Source of the DNA: Candidatus Sulfotelmatobacter sp.
GTDB lineage: Bacteria; Acidobacteriota; Terriglobia; Terriglobales; SbA1
Direction: 5' to 3'
Length of the DNA stretch: 6,024 nt
Assembly (NCBI GenBank): GCA_030151135.1
Contig: JASLEQ010000469.1
Location: forward strand, 1-6,024
Part shown: positions 1 through 4,740 of the stretch, one piece after another
Layout: every line of letters starts with the position of its first letter
How positions within the stretch are numbered: position 1 is the first letter of the stretch
Notes under the pieces: model-generated
Told to the model about the DNA's origin: nothing
The model's database searches: none
The model's input: only the letters and a program-made list of their open reading frames with translations
Position numbers and translations under genes: made by a program

Positions 1-1
1 G

Positions 2-814
2 CTGGAAGTCACGGCCGGAACGACATTCGCTGAACTTCAGCGGACCCAGCGTGAAATCATTCAAAGCGATATGGACGCGGAAAACGCGAAACACGAGCTC
101 ATCGAAGCCAATCTGCGCCTGGTCGTGTCAATCGCAAAAAAGTACAGCAACCGGGGGCTCCAGTTCCTTGACCTGATTCAAGAGGGAAATGTTGGCTTGA
201 TGAAAGCCGTGGACAAGTTCGACTACCGTCGCGGCTACAAATTCTCCACCTATGCCACGTGGTGGATTCGGCAGGCCATTAGTCGGGCGATTGCCGATCA
301 ATCGCGTACCATTCGGCTGCCGGTACACATGGTCGAGATCGTTAACAAGCTGGTCCGGGTCTCCCGGCAAATGGTCCAAACCCTCGGCCGCGAACCTACT
401 TCGGCTGAGATTGCGCAGCAGATGGACATTCCCGAGGCCAAGGTTCGGAAGGTTCGTAAGATCATGCGCACTCCGATTTCGCTGGAAACGCCCATCGGCG
501 AGGAAGGCGATTCCCACCTCGGCGACCTCCTCGAGGACCGGGCCCAACTTTCGCCTGCCGACGCCGTGATCAACACAAACCTGAATGAGCGGACGGCACA
601 CGTTCTACGCACACTAAACCCACGGGAAGAAAAGATCCTGAGAATGCGTTTCGGTATCGAGGACGGCTCGGAACGCACGCTGGAAGAGGTGGGACGGTCG
701 TTCGACGTAACTCGCGAGCGCATCCGCCAGATCGAAGCGAAGGCACTTCGCAAGCTGCGCCATCCATCCCGCTCCGGGAAGCTCAGAGCATTCTTTCACG
801 ACGTGGGCGAATGA
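2..814 (+). CDS. rpoD: RNA polymerase sigma-70 factor, primary (RpoD/SigA) type, C-terminal part
   Basis: This is the promoter-recognition subunit of RNA polymerase, truncated by the left window edge: the frame is open from base 2, so the true start lies outside. Counting from the internal Met at 71, region 2.1-2.4 spans residues 8-85, with the core-binding run [13 protein letters not shown], then [14 protein letters not shown] and the -10-reading stretch [15 protein letters not shown]. Region 3 follows at about 86-160, including [12 protein letters not shown]. Region 4 is at about 172-240, with the -35-reading helix-turn-helix [19 protein letters not shown] and the signature [11 protein letters not shown]. 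The near-consensus sequence through regions 2 and 4 fits a housekeeping sigma or a close paralog. The N-terminal region 1.1 cannot be seen, so an RpoD paralog is not excluded. Only a weak 6-bp stem (835-840 with 850-855) follows the stop; I see no convincing terminator. Confidence 0.95.
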   Translation: MEVTAGTTFAELQRTQREIIQSDMDAENAKHELIEANLRLVVSIAKKYSNRGLQFLDLIQEGNVGLMKAVDKFDYRRGYKFSTYATWWIRQAISRAIADQSRTIRLPVHMVEIVNKLVRVSRQMVQTLGREPTSAEIAQQMDIPEAKVRKVRKIMRTPISLETPIGEEGDSHLGDLLEDRAQLSPADAVINTNLNERTAHVLRTLNPREEKILRMRFGIEDGSERTLEEVGRSFDVTRERIRQIEAKALRKLRHPSRSGKLRAFFHDVGE

Positions 815-915
815 ACAGTTGAAATAGAGGCAATCATCAGCAGCGAAGACTGATGCTATTCCGTGGCCGCTTCAGCGATTCCGGCGCGGCATTGGATTAA
901 ATCGGAAAAACCGTC

Positions 916-1290
916 TTATCTTTGGCGAGGCTGCGAGGGTAAATTCGGGCTTTCGGGATCCTGCAGAGCCTTTGATTCTCGCTTTTCCAGTTCCGCCTGG
1001 CGATGCAGGGTCGCTTCGGCCGGATCGGTTCCCGCCTTGAGATCTGTCTTGTCAAGCAAGTAGCGCCAGCCTTCGTGCCGGTCTGAAGGGTCTTGGGCTT
1101 CCTCAAACTTCTTCAACTCCAGTTCCGCCTGATGCCTTCCACCAATCACGGCGACCACCCCCGCCGAACGGTAGGTGCGGATGTTATAGCAGATGATGGC
1201 GTAAGAGGTGCTACTGTCGTTGGTTGTCAATAGGAACCCATTCGGAAGAAGCTCAATAAGGGCCACACTTGGTGAAACGATAGCTCTCAA
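916..1290 (-). CDS. Hypothetical protein with internal repeat, TTG start coupled to the RRM gene
   Basis: This is an uncharacterised 124-residue protein. The first possible start is TTG at 1290-1288; it overlaps the stop of the upstream RRM gene as TTGA, and the frame is closed upstream by a TGA at 1329-1327. A GTG at residue 9 is an alternative; neither start has a strong ribosome-binding site. Residues 15-41 (LLPNGFLLTTN, then SYAIICYNIRTYR) resemble, from memory, short exported hypothetical proteins of Acidobacteriota, but no signal peptide is present here. The second half is hydrophilic and charged and carries a diverged duplication: QAELELKKFEEAQDPSD (54-70) and QAELEKRESKALQDPES (98-114), 44 residues apart. 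It could be a genuine short gene, or a decayed exported protein that lost its N-terminus. No function can be assigned. Confidence 0.5.
   Translation of the reverse strand: MRAIVSPSVALIELLPNGFLLTTNDSSTSYAIICYNIRTYRSAGVVAVIGGRHQAELELKKFEEAQDPSDRHEGWRYLLDKTDLKAGTDPAEATLHRQAELEKRESKALQDPESPNLPSQPRQR
986..1131. repeat. Two-copy 14-bp direct repeat, 132-bp period, inside the 916-1290 ORF
   Basis: The 14-base string TCCAGTTCCGCCTG occurs at 986-999 and 1118-1131. The offset is 132 bases, exactly 44 codons, and protein similarity continues past the identical bases (QAELE, then a charged stretch, then QDP). This points to an in-frame duplication that has since diverged. Confidence 0.6.
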
Positions 1291-1586
1291 ATCTTGTGAC
1301 GGCGGTGCTCTCTCGATAAATCGCGCTCAGCGTCGTGCTCCAGCTTCGGGCGAGCTTCGTTCAATTGGATGGCGCGATCATTCAAGCGAAATCCATCCAA
1401 AGAATCAATGGCTGTTTTGGCCTCAGCCGCGTCCGTCATTTCAACGAAAGCGAAACCTCGAGGTCCGCTCGTATCACGGTCCATCACGACGGTGACCGTT
1501 TCCACGGTTCCATAAGCCGCAAAAAGATCTTTCAATTGCGCTTCTGTGGTCATCGGGTCCAGGTTTCGAACGAAGATATTAATCAA
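1287..1586 (-). CDS. Single-RRM RNA-binding protein
   Basis: This is a small RNA-binding protein of the bacterial RRM family, 99 residues and essentially one RRM domain. RNP2 is IFVRNL at residues 4-9 and RNP1 is RGFAFVEM at 43-50; the aromatic residues at F5, F45 and F47 are those that usually stack on RNA bases. The domain ends near residue 81 (NEARPK) and is followed by a charged tail ending REHRRHKI. The start is TTG at 1586-1584: the frame is closed by a TGA seven codons upstream with no ATG or GTG between, and an in-phase GGAAAAA lies just before it. The gene lies downstream of csp on the same strand, separated by a hairpin, and its stop overlaps the next ORF. It matches the RRM protein at 3539-3883 at 42 of 81 ungapped positions by my count, so the two are paralogs. 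Cytoplasmic; RNA targets unknown. Confidence 0.9.
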   Translation of the reverse strand: MINIFVRNLDPMTTEAQLKDLFAAYGTVETVTVVMDRDTSGPRGFAFVEMTDAAEAKTAIDSLDGFRLNDRAIQLNEARPKLEHDAERDLSREHRRHKI

Positions 1587-1631
1587 GATTTTTCCGCAAA
1601 CTTTTCAATCAGTTTTTCGGTGGCCGCAAAA

Positions 1632-1667
1632 GCGAAGAGGCGATCTCCGTTGATATCGCCTCTTCGC
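1632..1667 (-). terminator. 13-bp hairpin downstream of csp, probable intrinsic or partial terminator
   Basis: GCGAAGAGGCGAT (1632-1644) and ATCGCCTCTTCGC (1655-1667) form a perfect 13-bp stem with a 10-base loop, starting 13 bases after the csp stop. On the minus strand the stem is followed by only four T residues and then GCGG, so termination may be incomplete. The RRM gene starts about 45 bases further on. The stem could instead act as an RNA-processing or stability element. Confidence 0.7.
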
Positions 1668-1680
1668 AAAATTCATCGAT

Positions 1681-1881
1681 TTAGAGTGCCTGGACGTTCT
1701 CGGCTTGCCAGCCTTTGGGGCCCTTGGTGACATCGAACTGCACCGTCTGGCCTTCCTGAAGGCTCTTAAACCCGCCGGCCTGGATGGCGGAGAAATGCAC
1801 AAAAACATCTTCGCCAGTCTGACGGCTGATAAAGCCGTAGCCCTTGGCATCGTTGAACCACTTTACTGTTCCTTTTTCCAT
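1681..1881 (-). CDS. Cold-shock protein, CspA family
   Basis: This is a 66-residue single-domain cold-shock protein, an OB-fold that binds single-stranded RNA and DNA and melts RNA secondary structure. The N-terminus [18 protein letters not shown] is typical. RNP1 is KGYGFI (residues 14-19) and RNP2 is VFVHF (26-30); W8, F17, F27, H29 and F30 form the nucleic-acid-binding face. Length and ending ([10 protein letters not shown]) match complete family members. The start is ATG at 1881-1879. No strong Shine-Dalgarno lies at the normal distance: GAG sits at -14 and AGGA at -22, so translation may depend on the structure of a longer leader, as in known cold-shock genes (inference). It is the first gene of a minus-strand group, with a hairpin terminator then an RRM gene downstream. 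Which Csp paralog it is cannot be told from sequence, so no letter is given. Confidence 0.97.
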   Translation of the reverse strand: MEKGTVKWFNDAKGYGFISRQTGEDVFVHFSAIQAGGFKSLQEGQTVQFDVTKGPKGWQAENVQAL

Positions 1882-2326
1882 GTGTGTTTGTACTCTTGTT
1901 CCTATCTGATAGTTACGCTGGAGGGAGTCGGAAGAAAACTTGTGCAGGTTACTGGCTGTTCAGGCGAGGGCTGCTCAAGACCGAGTCGGTCTAACGCACT
2001 CAGTGATGCTACGCGACACCAGCACAATTATCAAGGCGATTCCGTCATCGGAGCGCATGTTTCGAAATTCCTGTCTTGCGCAGTCGCAGTCCCCAGCTGA
2101 AGAGGCTTGTTGTAGATTGAGCCGCGACAATCATCACGGTTCCGCACTTGAGTAACTCTCCAGCCGAACGCCAGTGACACACCTAATGTTCCCGTTGCGC
2201 ATCGTTCGCGCAGTGCTAATGTTCTGCATCATTGCGGCAAACAGCGTATATTAATCTTAGTTAACGTCATACTGAGTTTACTTAACCTCGAAGAACGCCG
2301 CATACAAGCACCCTGCGCCTTCGCGA
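1882..2326. other. Divergent gene-free spacer between csp and the membrane protein gene
   Basis: This 445-base spacer should hold the csp promoter and leader (reading left) and the promoter of the membrane protein gene (reading right). No open frame in it has a recognisable domain or ribosome-binding site. Most of it has ordinary composition, but 2245-2290 is clearly AT-richer, with TATATT at 2247-2252 as a possible -10 for the plus strand; I find no good -35 at the right distance. I see no tRNA or known riboswitch. Confidence 0.5.
2257..2288. repeat. Imperfect tandem half-sites TTAsTTAACsT, 21-bp period
   Basis: TTAGTTAACGT (2257-2267) and TTACTTAACCT (2278-2288) agree at 9 of 11 positions and start 21 bases apart, two helical turns. 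They lie just after the AT-rich TATATT and about 40 bases before the membrane protein ORF. They could form a two-site operator, but an AT-rich region can give this by chance. Confidence 0.3.
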
Positions 2327-2749
2327 TTGAGAGATCGAGAGGCGCCTATTCGCGCACTATTCACCTTTGCAGCAGGGTCGGCACCTGGCAGCCGACCAAA
2401 GTCCAAGGCCTATATTCTGACGCGCCTCATTACCTTCACTGCGATTGCCACGCTGGCTGCGGCCGTGTTATTCCGTTCTCCGCTGGATTTCAGGATGGAT
2501 CTGTGCATCATTGTATCGGTGGCGACGATTGCGCTTGCCGTGCGCAGCCTCCTCAGTGGCAAGCTCTTGTTGACGCTGCTCTTCCTCGGAGTTCTCGGTG
2601 TATTTGCTCCCTTTCATCAGACGCAGTTCTCTCATTTAGTTATCTCCATCCTCGATATGGCGACACTGGCGCTCTTTGCCGCTTCGCCCATACTCTTTGG
2701 AAAATCTGCTGGTACGTTGGAGCTCAATCACCCTACTCGGAAAGCGTGA
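2327..2749 (+). CDS. Small four-helix integral membrane protein, unknown function
   Basis: The product is 140 residues with four probable transmembrane segments: about 29-49, 57-76, 79-97 and 102-124. The loops are very short and a polar tail (LELNHPTRKA) follows. No catalytic motif or signal peptidase site is visible. The order of helices, with an FxGVLGVFAPF-type segment followed by a helix containing an Asp (SILDMATLALF), reminds me of short uncharacterised membrane proteins of the DUF6804 type, but this is from memory and weak. The first possible start is TTG at 2327, with no clear ribosome-binding site; the frame is open back to about 2276 without an ATG, GTG or TTG. A later start would begin to remove helix 1. 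It is followed after 38 bases by a basic small protein with its own strong ribosome-binding site, so co-transcription is possible but not shown. Confidence 0.7.
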   Translation: MRDREAPIRALFTFAAGSAPGSRPKSKAYILTRLITFTAIATLAAAVLFRSPLDFRMDLCIIVSVATIALAVRSLLSGKLLLTLLFLGVLGVFAPFHQTQFSHLVISILDMATLALFAASPILFGKSAGTLELNHPTRKA

Positions 2750-2776
2750 TCGCCCCGCACTCACTTCTAAAAACAC

Positions 2777-2781
2777 AGGAG
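2777..2781 (+). promoter_or_regulatory. Ribosome-binding site AGGAG for the 52-residue basic protein
   Basis: AGGAG lies six bases before ATG 2788. It fixes the start of the small ORF against a much longer in-frame extension back to 2503, which would overlap the membrane protein gene in another frame. Confidence 0.85.
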
Positions 2782-2787
2782 CTCAGA

Positions 2788-2946
2788 ATGTCCAGACGAA
2801 ACGGAGACAAGTCGAGATTCAACCGGCAACGTAAGCAGAACATCGCTCGACGGAAGCGCAGCCAGGAACTGCTGGAACTCGCCGCAAAAGCGCCCAAGCC
2901 AGGGAAGATCTCATCCCGGGTTCAGCCTCACCCGGTGTCGGCATGA
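2788..2946 (+). CDS. Conserved small basic protein, MSRRNGDKSRFN type
   Basis: This 52-residue protein is very rich in Arg and Lys in its first half (SRRNGDKSRFNRQRKQNIARRKR). A short helical stretch ELLELAAKA follows, then a Pro-containing tail. I recall similar small proteins in Acidobacteriota genomes, but I know of no assigned function. The composition, with Arg/Lys at helix spacing and no hydrophobic core, is like ribosomal or RNA-binding tails, so a ribosome- or RNA-associated role is an inference. The start at ATG 2788 is supported by AGGAG six bases upstream. Its TGA at 2944-2946 overlaps the next gene's ATG as ATGA, which suggests translational coupling. It therefore probably opens a three-gene operon with the pseudo-receiver and RRM genes. 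Confidence 0.85.
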   Translation: MSRRNGDKSRFNRQRKQNIARRKRSQELLELAAKAPKPGKISSRVQPHPVSA

Positions 2947-3542
2947 ACACCACCCTGCCTCCGGCATCGCTACTCTCTGCGCCAATCCCGGGCGGAATGA
3001 AAAAGAAGCGAGTACTGCTCGTCGACACTTCGCGGGCAAAGCGCGAATTGCGCGCGGAAGTGATGAGAAAGTTTGGAATGGATGTGGATTGCGCTGCCGA
3101 CGTCGACGAAGCTCGTTTATGGTGGAAGGCGGACTTTTATGACCTCGTATTAATCAACATGGAAAAGTCGCGCGGATATCGCGACAAATTTTGCGACGAC
3201 ATTCGCGGTGCGACACCTCCCCAGCGATTGGCGTTCCTCGTTGGCCAACCGGAATACCTTGCCAATGCGCCCCATGTGGAGGGAGAGTCATCACAGAATG
3301 CCGACGATTTGATCCTGGGTGACATGAGACTCGCTCTTGCGGCCGACCGCGGAGATCCGGCCCAGCGTTGGGGTATTCTGGAAGCTTCCCGTCGAATCTC
3401 GGCAGTTCGATCCAAGTCACTCGCCCGCACGCAAGCCATGCGCGCGTTGCCCGATCTACCGCGAGATTCTGAAGGACGGCCATCGAATCGAGCCCCGAAA
3501 GCAACCAGCCTGGATGATTTACTCAGAGAGGAATTGCGATGA
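2943..3542 (+). CDS. Degenerate response-regulator receiver (pseudo-receiver) protein
   Basis: The product is 199 residues. Residues 21-101 read as the first part of a CheY-like receiver: beta-1 KRVLLVDTS (22-30), helix 1 RELRAEVMRKFGMDVD, beta-3 YDLVLINME (66-74) and a beta-4-like RLAFLVGQPEYL (95-106). Key residues are changed. The acidic pocket has a single Asp (D28) followed by Thr instead of an Asp pair. The position of the phospho-acceptor Asp is N72. I cannot recognise the conserved Lys of beta-5. Canonical Asp phosphorylation is therefore unlikely. The remaining ~90 residues are hydrophilic, with a RWGILEASRRISAVRS segment, and I recognise no output domain. The start at 2943 overlaps the previous stop (ATGA); ATG 2997 (residue 19), immediately before the receiver fold, is a credible alternative. 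The stop overlaps the RRM start in the same way. Confidence 0.82.
   Translation: MNTTLPPASLLSAPIPGGMKKKRVLLVDTSRAKRELRAEVMRKFGMDVDCAADVDEARLWWKADFYDLVLINMEKSRGYRDKFCDDIRGATPPQRLAFLVGQPEYLANAPHVEGESSQNADDLILGDMRLALAADRGDPAQRWGILEASRRISAVRSKSLARTQAMRALPDLPRDSEGRPSNRAPKATSLDDLLREELR
3527..3532 (+). promoter_or_regulatory. Ribosome-binding site AGAGGA for the second RRM gene, inside the upstream gene
   Basis: AGAGGA sits six bases before ATG 3539 and within the last codons of the pseudo-receiver gene. The RRM gene can thus be initiated on its own or by ribosomes that have just terminated at the overlapping TGA. Confidence 0.75.
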
Positions 3543-3883
3543 AAAATTTATATGTTGGGAACCTGCCGCACAGCACTACCGAAGCCGAGCTGCGAACGAT
3601 CTTCGAAACACACGGACCGGTCGAGAAAATCACTCTAGTGACCGATCGAGATACTGGTCAATCGCGCGGATTCGGGTTTGTCGAAATGACCAATGCGACT
3701 GAAGCCGATAAGGCCATTGCGGCGCTCAACGGGACCGACCTGGGCGGACGAACTTTGACCATCAACGAGGCAAAACCTAAGACCGACCGCCCCAAAGGCG
3801 GAGGTCAACGCTTTGGCGGCGGAGGTGGTGGCCGCGACGACTACCGTGGGCACCCACGGCAGCCGCGCGAACCCCGCTGGTAG
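3539..3883 (+). CDS. RRM RNA-binding protein with Gly/Arg-rich tail
   Basis: This 114-residue protein has one RRM domain: RNP2 is LYVGNL (4-9) and RNP1 is RGFGFVEM (43-50), both near the textbook consensus, with Y5, F45 and F47 as the expected RNA-stacking residues. The domain ends around residue 81. The tail (82-114) has Gly runs (KGGGQRF, then six Gly), Arg and Pro, like the flexible RGG-type tails of cyanobacterial and other bacterial RRM proteins. Such tails often add RNA affinity or drive self-association. The start at ATG 3539 has a good ribosome-binding site and overlaps the previous stop as ATGA. It is the last gene of the 2788-3883 operon. It is a paralog of the 1287-1586 RRM protein, about half identical over the domain, but only this copy has the Gly-rich tail. 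Targets are unknown; an RNA-chaperone or mRNA-binding role is likely. Confidence 0.95.
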   Translation: MKNLYVGNLPHSTTEAELRTIFETHGPVEKITLVTDRDTGQSRGFGFVEMTNATEADKAIAALNGTDLGGRTLTINEAKPKTDRPKGGGQRFGGGGGGRDDYRGHPRQPREPRW

Positions 3884-3947
3884 TCTTTTCGAACCAGCCG
3901 ACCGGTGAAGTTATGCACGTGCCCGCCGGTGACGGATACAATATAGA

Positions 3948-3954
3948 GGGGAGG
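3948..3954 (+). promoter_or_regulatory. Strong ribosome-binding site GGGGAGG before ATG 3960
   Basis: GGGGAGG lies five bases before ATG 3960. It decides that start over the out-of-frame ATG at 3956 and over the long overlapping frame beginning at 3913. Confidence 0.8.
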
Positions 3955-3959
3955 TATGT

Positions 3960-4199
3960 ATGCCAAGAGGCCGATCAACGTTTACGAAACGTCAAAAGGA
4001 ACAGACCCGGCAACAGAAACAACGGGACAAGGCAGAACGCAGGAGTCTGCGAAAACAGGACGCGCCGGCGCCCGGCAGCGTGGATGAGATGGCCGAACTG
4101 CGCCAGCATGCCGCAGCACAGGCGGCGCTATTCAACATCGGTGTGGAAGAAAATGACACTGCAGACGATTCCGTCCCGGATAGGCGAATGCCAGAATGA
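3960..4199 (+). CDS. Conserved small Arg/Gln/Lys-rich protein, MPRGRSTFTKRQ type
   Basis: This is a 79-residue protein. Residues 1-34 form a very basic, Gln-rich, probably helical segment (RSTFTKRQKEQTRQQKQRDK, then AERRSLRKQ). A Pro/Gly hinge (APAPGSVD) follows, then a short Ala-rich helix (MAELRQHAAAQAALF) and an acidic tail (EENDTADDSVPD). I recall close relatives in Acidobacteriota genomes annotated only as hypothetical. The basic N-terminus with an acidic C-terminus suggests RNA or ribosome binding; this is inference. The start is set by GGGGAGG at 3948-3954. A TACAAT at 3937-3942 looks like a -10 box but would place transcription start inside the ribosome-binding site, so the promoter is uncertain. 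The gene follows the RRM gene by 76 bases and precedes rpsU by 84, so readthrough transcription of all is possible. Confidence 0.85.
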   Translation: MPRGRSTFTKRQKEQTRQQKQRDKAERRSLRKQDAPAPGSVDEMAELRQHAAAQAALFNIGVEENDTADDSVPDRRMPE

Positions 4200-4270
4200 T
4201 TTTGACGGGAGTTCACGAAAGCCCGGTGCTTCCGTGGGCAAAATGATACGCATCACAATCAGGCAGTTTG

Positions 4271-4275
4271 GGAGG
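4271..4275 (+). promoter_or_regulatory. Ribosome-binding site GGAGG for GTG-started rpsU
   Basis: GGAGG, in a longer G-rich run, lies eight bases before GTG 4284 and supports that non-ATG start. Confidence 0.75.
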
Positions 4276-4283
4276 GGGTAAAC

Positions 4284-4511
4284 GTGGCGGAAATCCGATT
4301 ACAAGAGGGCGAATCTCTAGAGAACGCACTCCGTCGATTTAAACGCAAGGTCCAGTCAGAAGACATCATTAAAGAGGTAAAGCGTCATTCCTATTACCTG
4401 AAGCCGGGCGAAAAGCGCCGTGTGAAAAGCGCTTTGGCGCGAAAGCGCGCGCGGAAAAAGATCCGCAGAGAAGGTTCGTCTGGCACCGATACGCGTCGGG
4501 AAAGCAAGTAG
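4284..4511 (+). CDS. rpsU: Small ribosomal subunit protein bS21
   Basis: This is a 75-residue ribosomal protein bS21, which sits near the 3' end of 16S rRNA on the 30S platform and helps mRNA base-pair with the anti-Shine-Dalgarno at initiation. The diagnostic block is ESLENALRRFKRKVQ (10-24), followed by DIIKEVKRHSYYLKPGEKRR (27-46) and a basic tail (ALARKRARKKIRRE). The length is normal for the family. The start is GTG, chosen because translation from it gives MAEIRLQEGE, the expected N-terminus, and a GGAGG lies eight bases upstream. The gene stands after two small basic proteins and an RRM gene rather than in the rpsU-dnaG-rpoD order known from Proteobacteria, although a sigma factor does lie about 3.5 kb upstream. 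bS21 is variable in stoichiometry and sometimes duplicated, so this may be one of several copies. Confidence 0.95.
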   Translation: MAEIRLQEGESLENALRRFKRKVQSEDIIKEVKRHSYYLKPGEKRRVKSALARKRARKKIRREGSSGTDTRRESK

Positions 4512-4681
4512 TTTCGCGGAGACCCGACCGTGCATGAGAACTGTGGCGGGCTCCATGGGCGGATGGAGAATCCGTCCTACGGGATTTTGCTGTACGCGAG
4601 TGGTCTGATCAAGTAACCCGGACGGGTGATTTGCGTAATGCCTGGGTCGGGCGTAGCCTCGGAACACACAACTTTCCCTCG

Positions 4682-4695
4682 CGCCCGCGCGGGCG
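4682..4695. repeat. Perfect 14-bp GC palindrome
   Basis: CGCCCGCGCGGGCG equals its own reverse complement. It ends 45 bases before ATG 4741. It could be a dimeric regulator site or the stem of a compact hairpin, although with no unpaired loop it would have to open several central pairs. Confidence 0.6.
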
Positions 4696-4728
4696 TCGGT
4701 TTCTTGTGCGATTGAACGACCTCGACAC

Positions 4729-4733
4729 AGGAG
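4729..4733 (+). promoter_or_regulatory. Ribosome-binding site AGGAG before ATG 4741
   Basis: AGGAG lies seven bases before ATG 4741 and supports both the reality and the start of that small gene. Confidence 0.8.
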
Positions 4734-4740
4734 ACCGATC

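Larger units (their letters stand above)
4512..4740. other. Hairpin-rich spacer after rpsU, possible structured RNA or leader
   Basis: This 229-base region has no convincing gene. It holds three closely spaced stems: CTCCAT/ATGGAG (4551-4556 with 4563-4568, six-base loop), AATCCGT/ACGGGATT (4569-4575 with 4579-4586, one bulged G, three-base loop) and ACCC/GGGT (within 4616-4627). The GC palindrome at 4682-4695 follows. No stem has a T run, so an rpsU intrinsic terminator is not evident. It may be the structured leader of the 4741 gene or a small RNA; I cannot match it to a known family. Confidence 0.35.

Noticed and set aside
128..753. Two long minus-strand frames (128-601 and 298-753) opposite the sigma factor
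   Set aside because: No recognisable domains; they lie wholly antisense to a strongly conserved rpoD sequence, and have Arg/Ser-rich low-complexity translations typical of shadows.
835..855. CATCAG/CTGATG stem after the sigma factor as a terminator
   Set aside because: Only six pairs with a nine-base loop and no T tract; too weak to call.
1940..2155. 71-residue plus-strand frame in the csp/membrane-protein spacer
   Set aside because: No good ribosome-binding site, no recognisable motif and unremarkable composition; treated as non-coding.
2183..2224. CTAATGTTC direct repeat (2183-2191 and 2216-2224), 33 bases apart
   Set aside because: A 9-base repeat is expected by chance about as often as not in a spacer of this size, and nothing else supports it.
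2503..2787. N-terminal extension of the 52-residue basic protein back to 2503
   Set aside because: It would overlap the membrane protein in another frame and has no family resemblance; AGGAG before ATG 2788 explains the start.
4202..4207. TTGACG as a -35 box for rpsU
   Set aside because: No acceptable -10 lies 16-18 bases downstream (GGTGCT-like sequence there).
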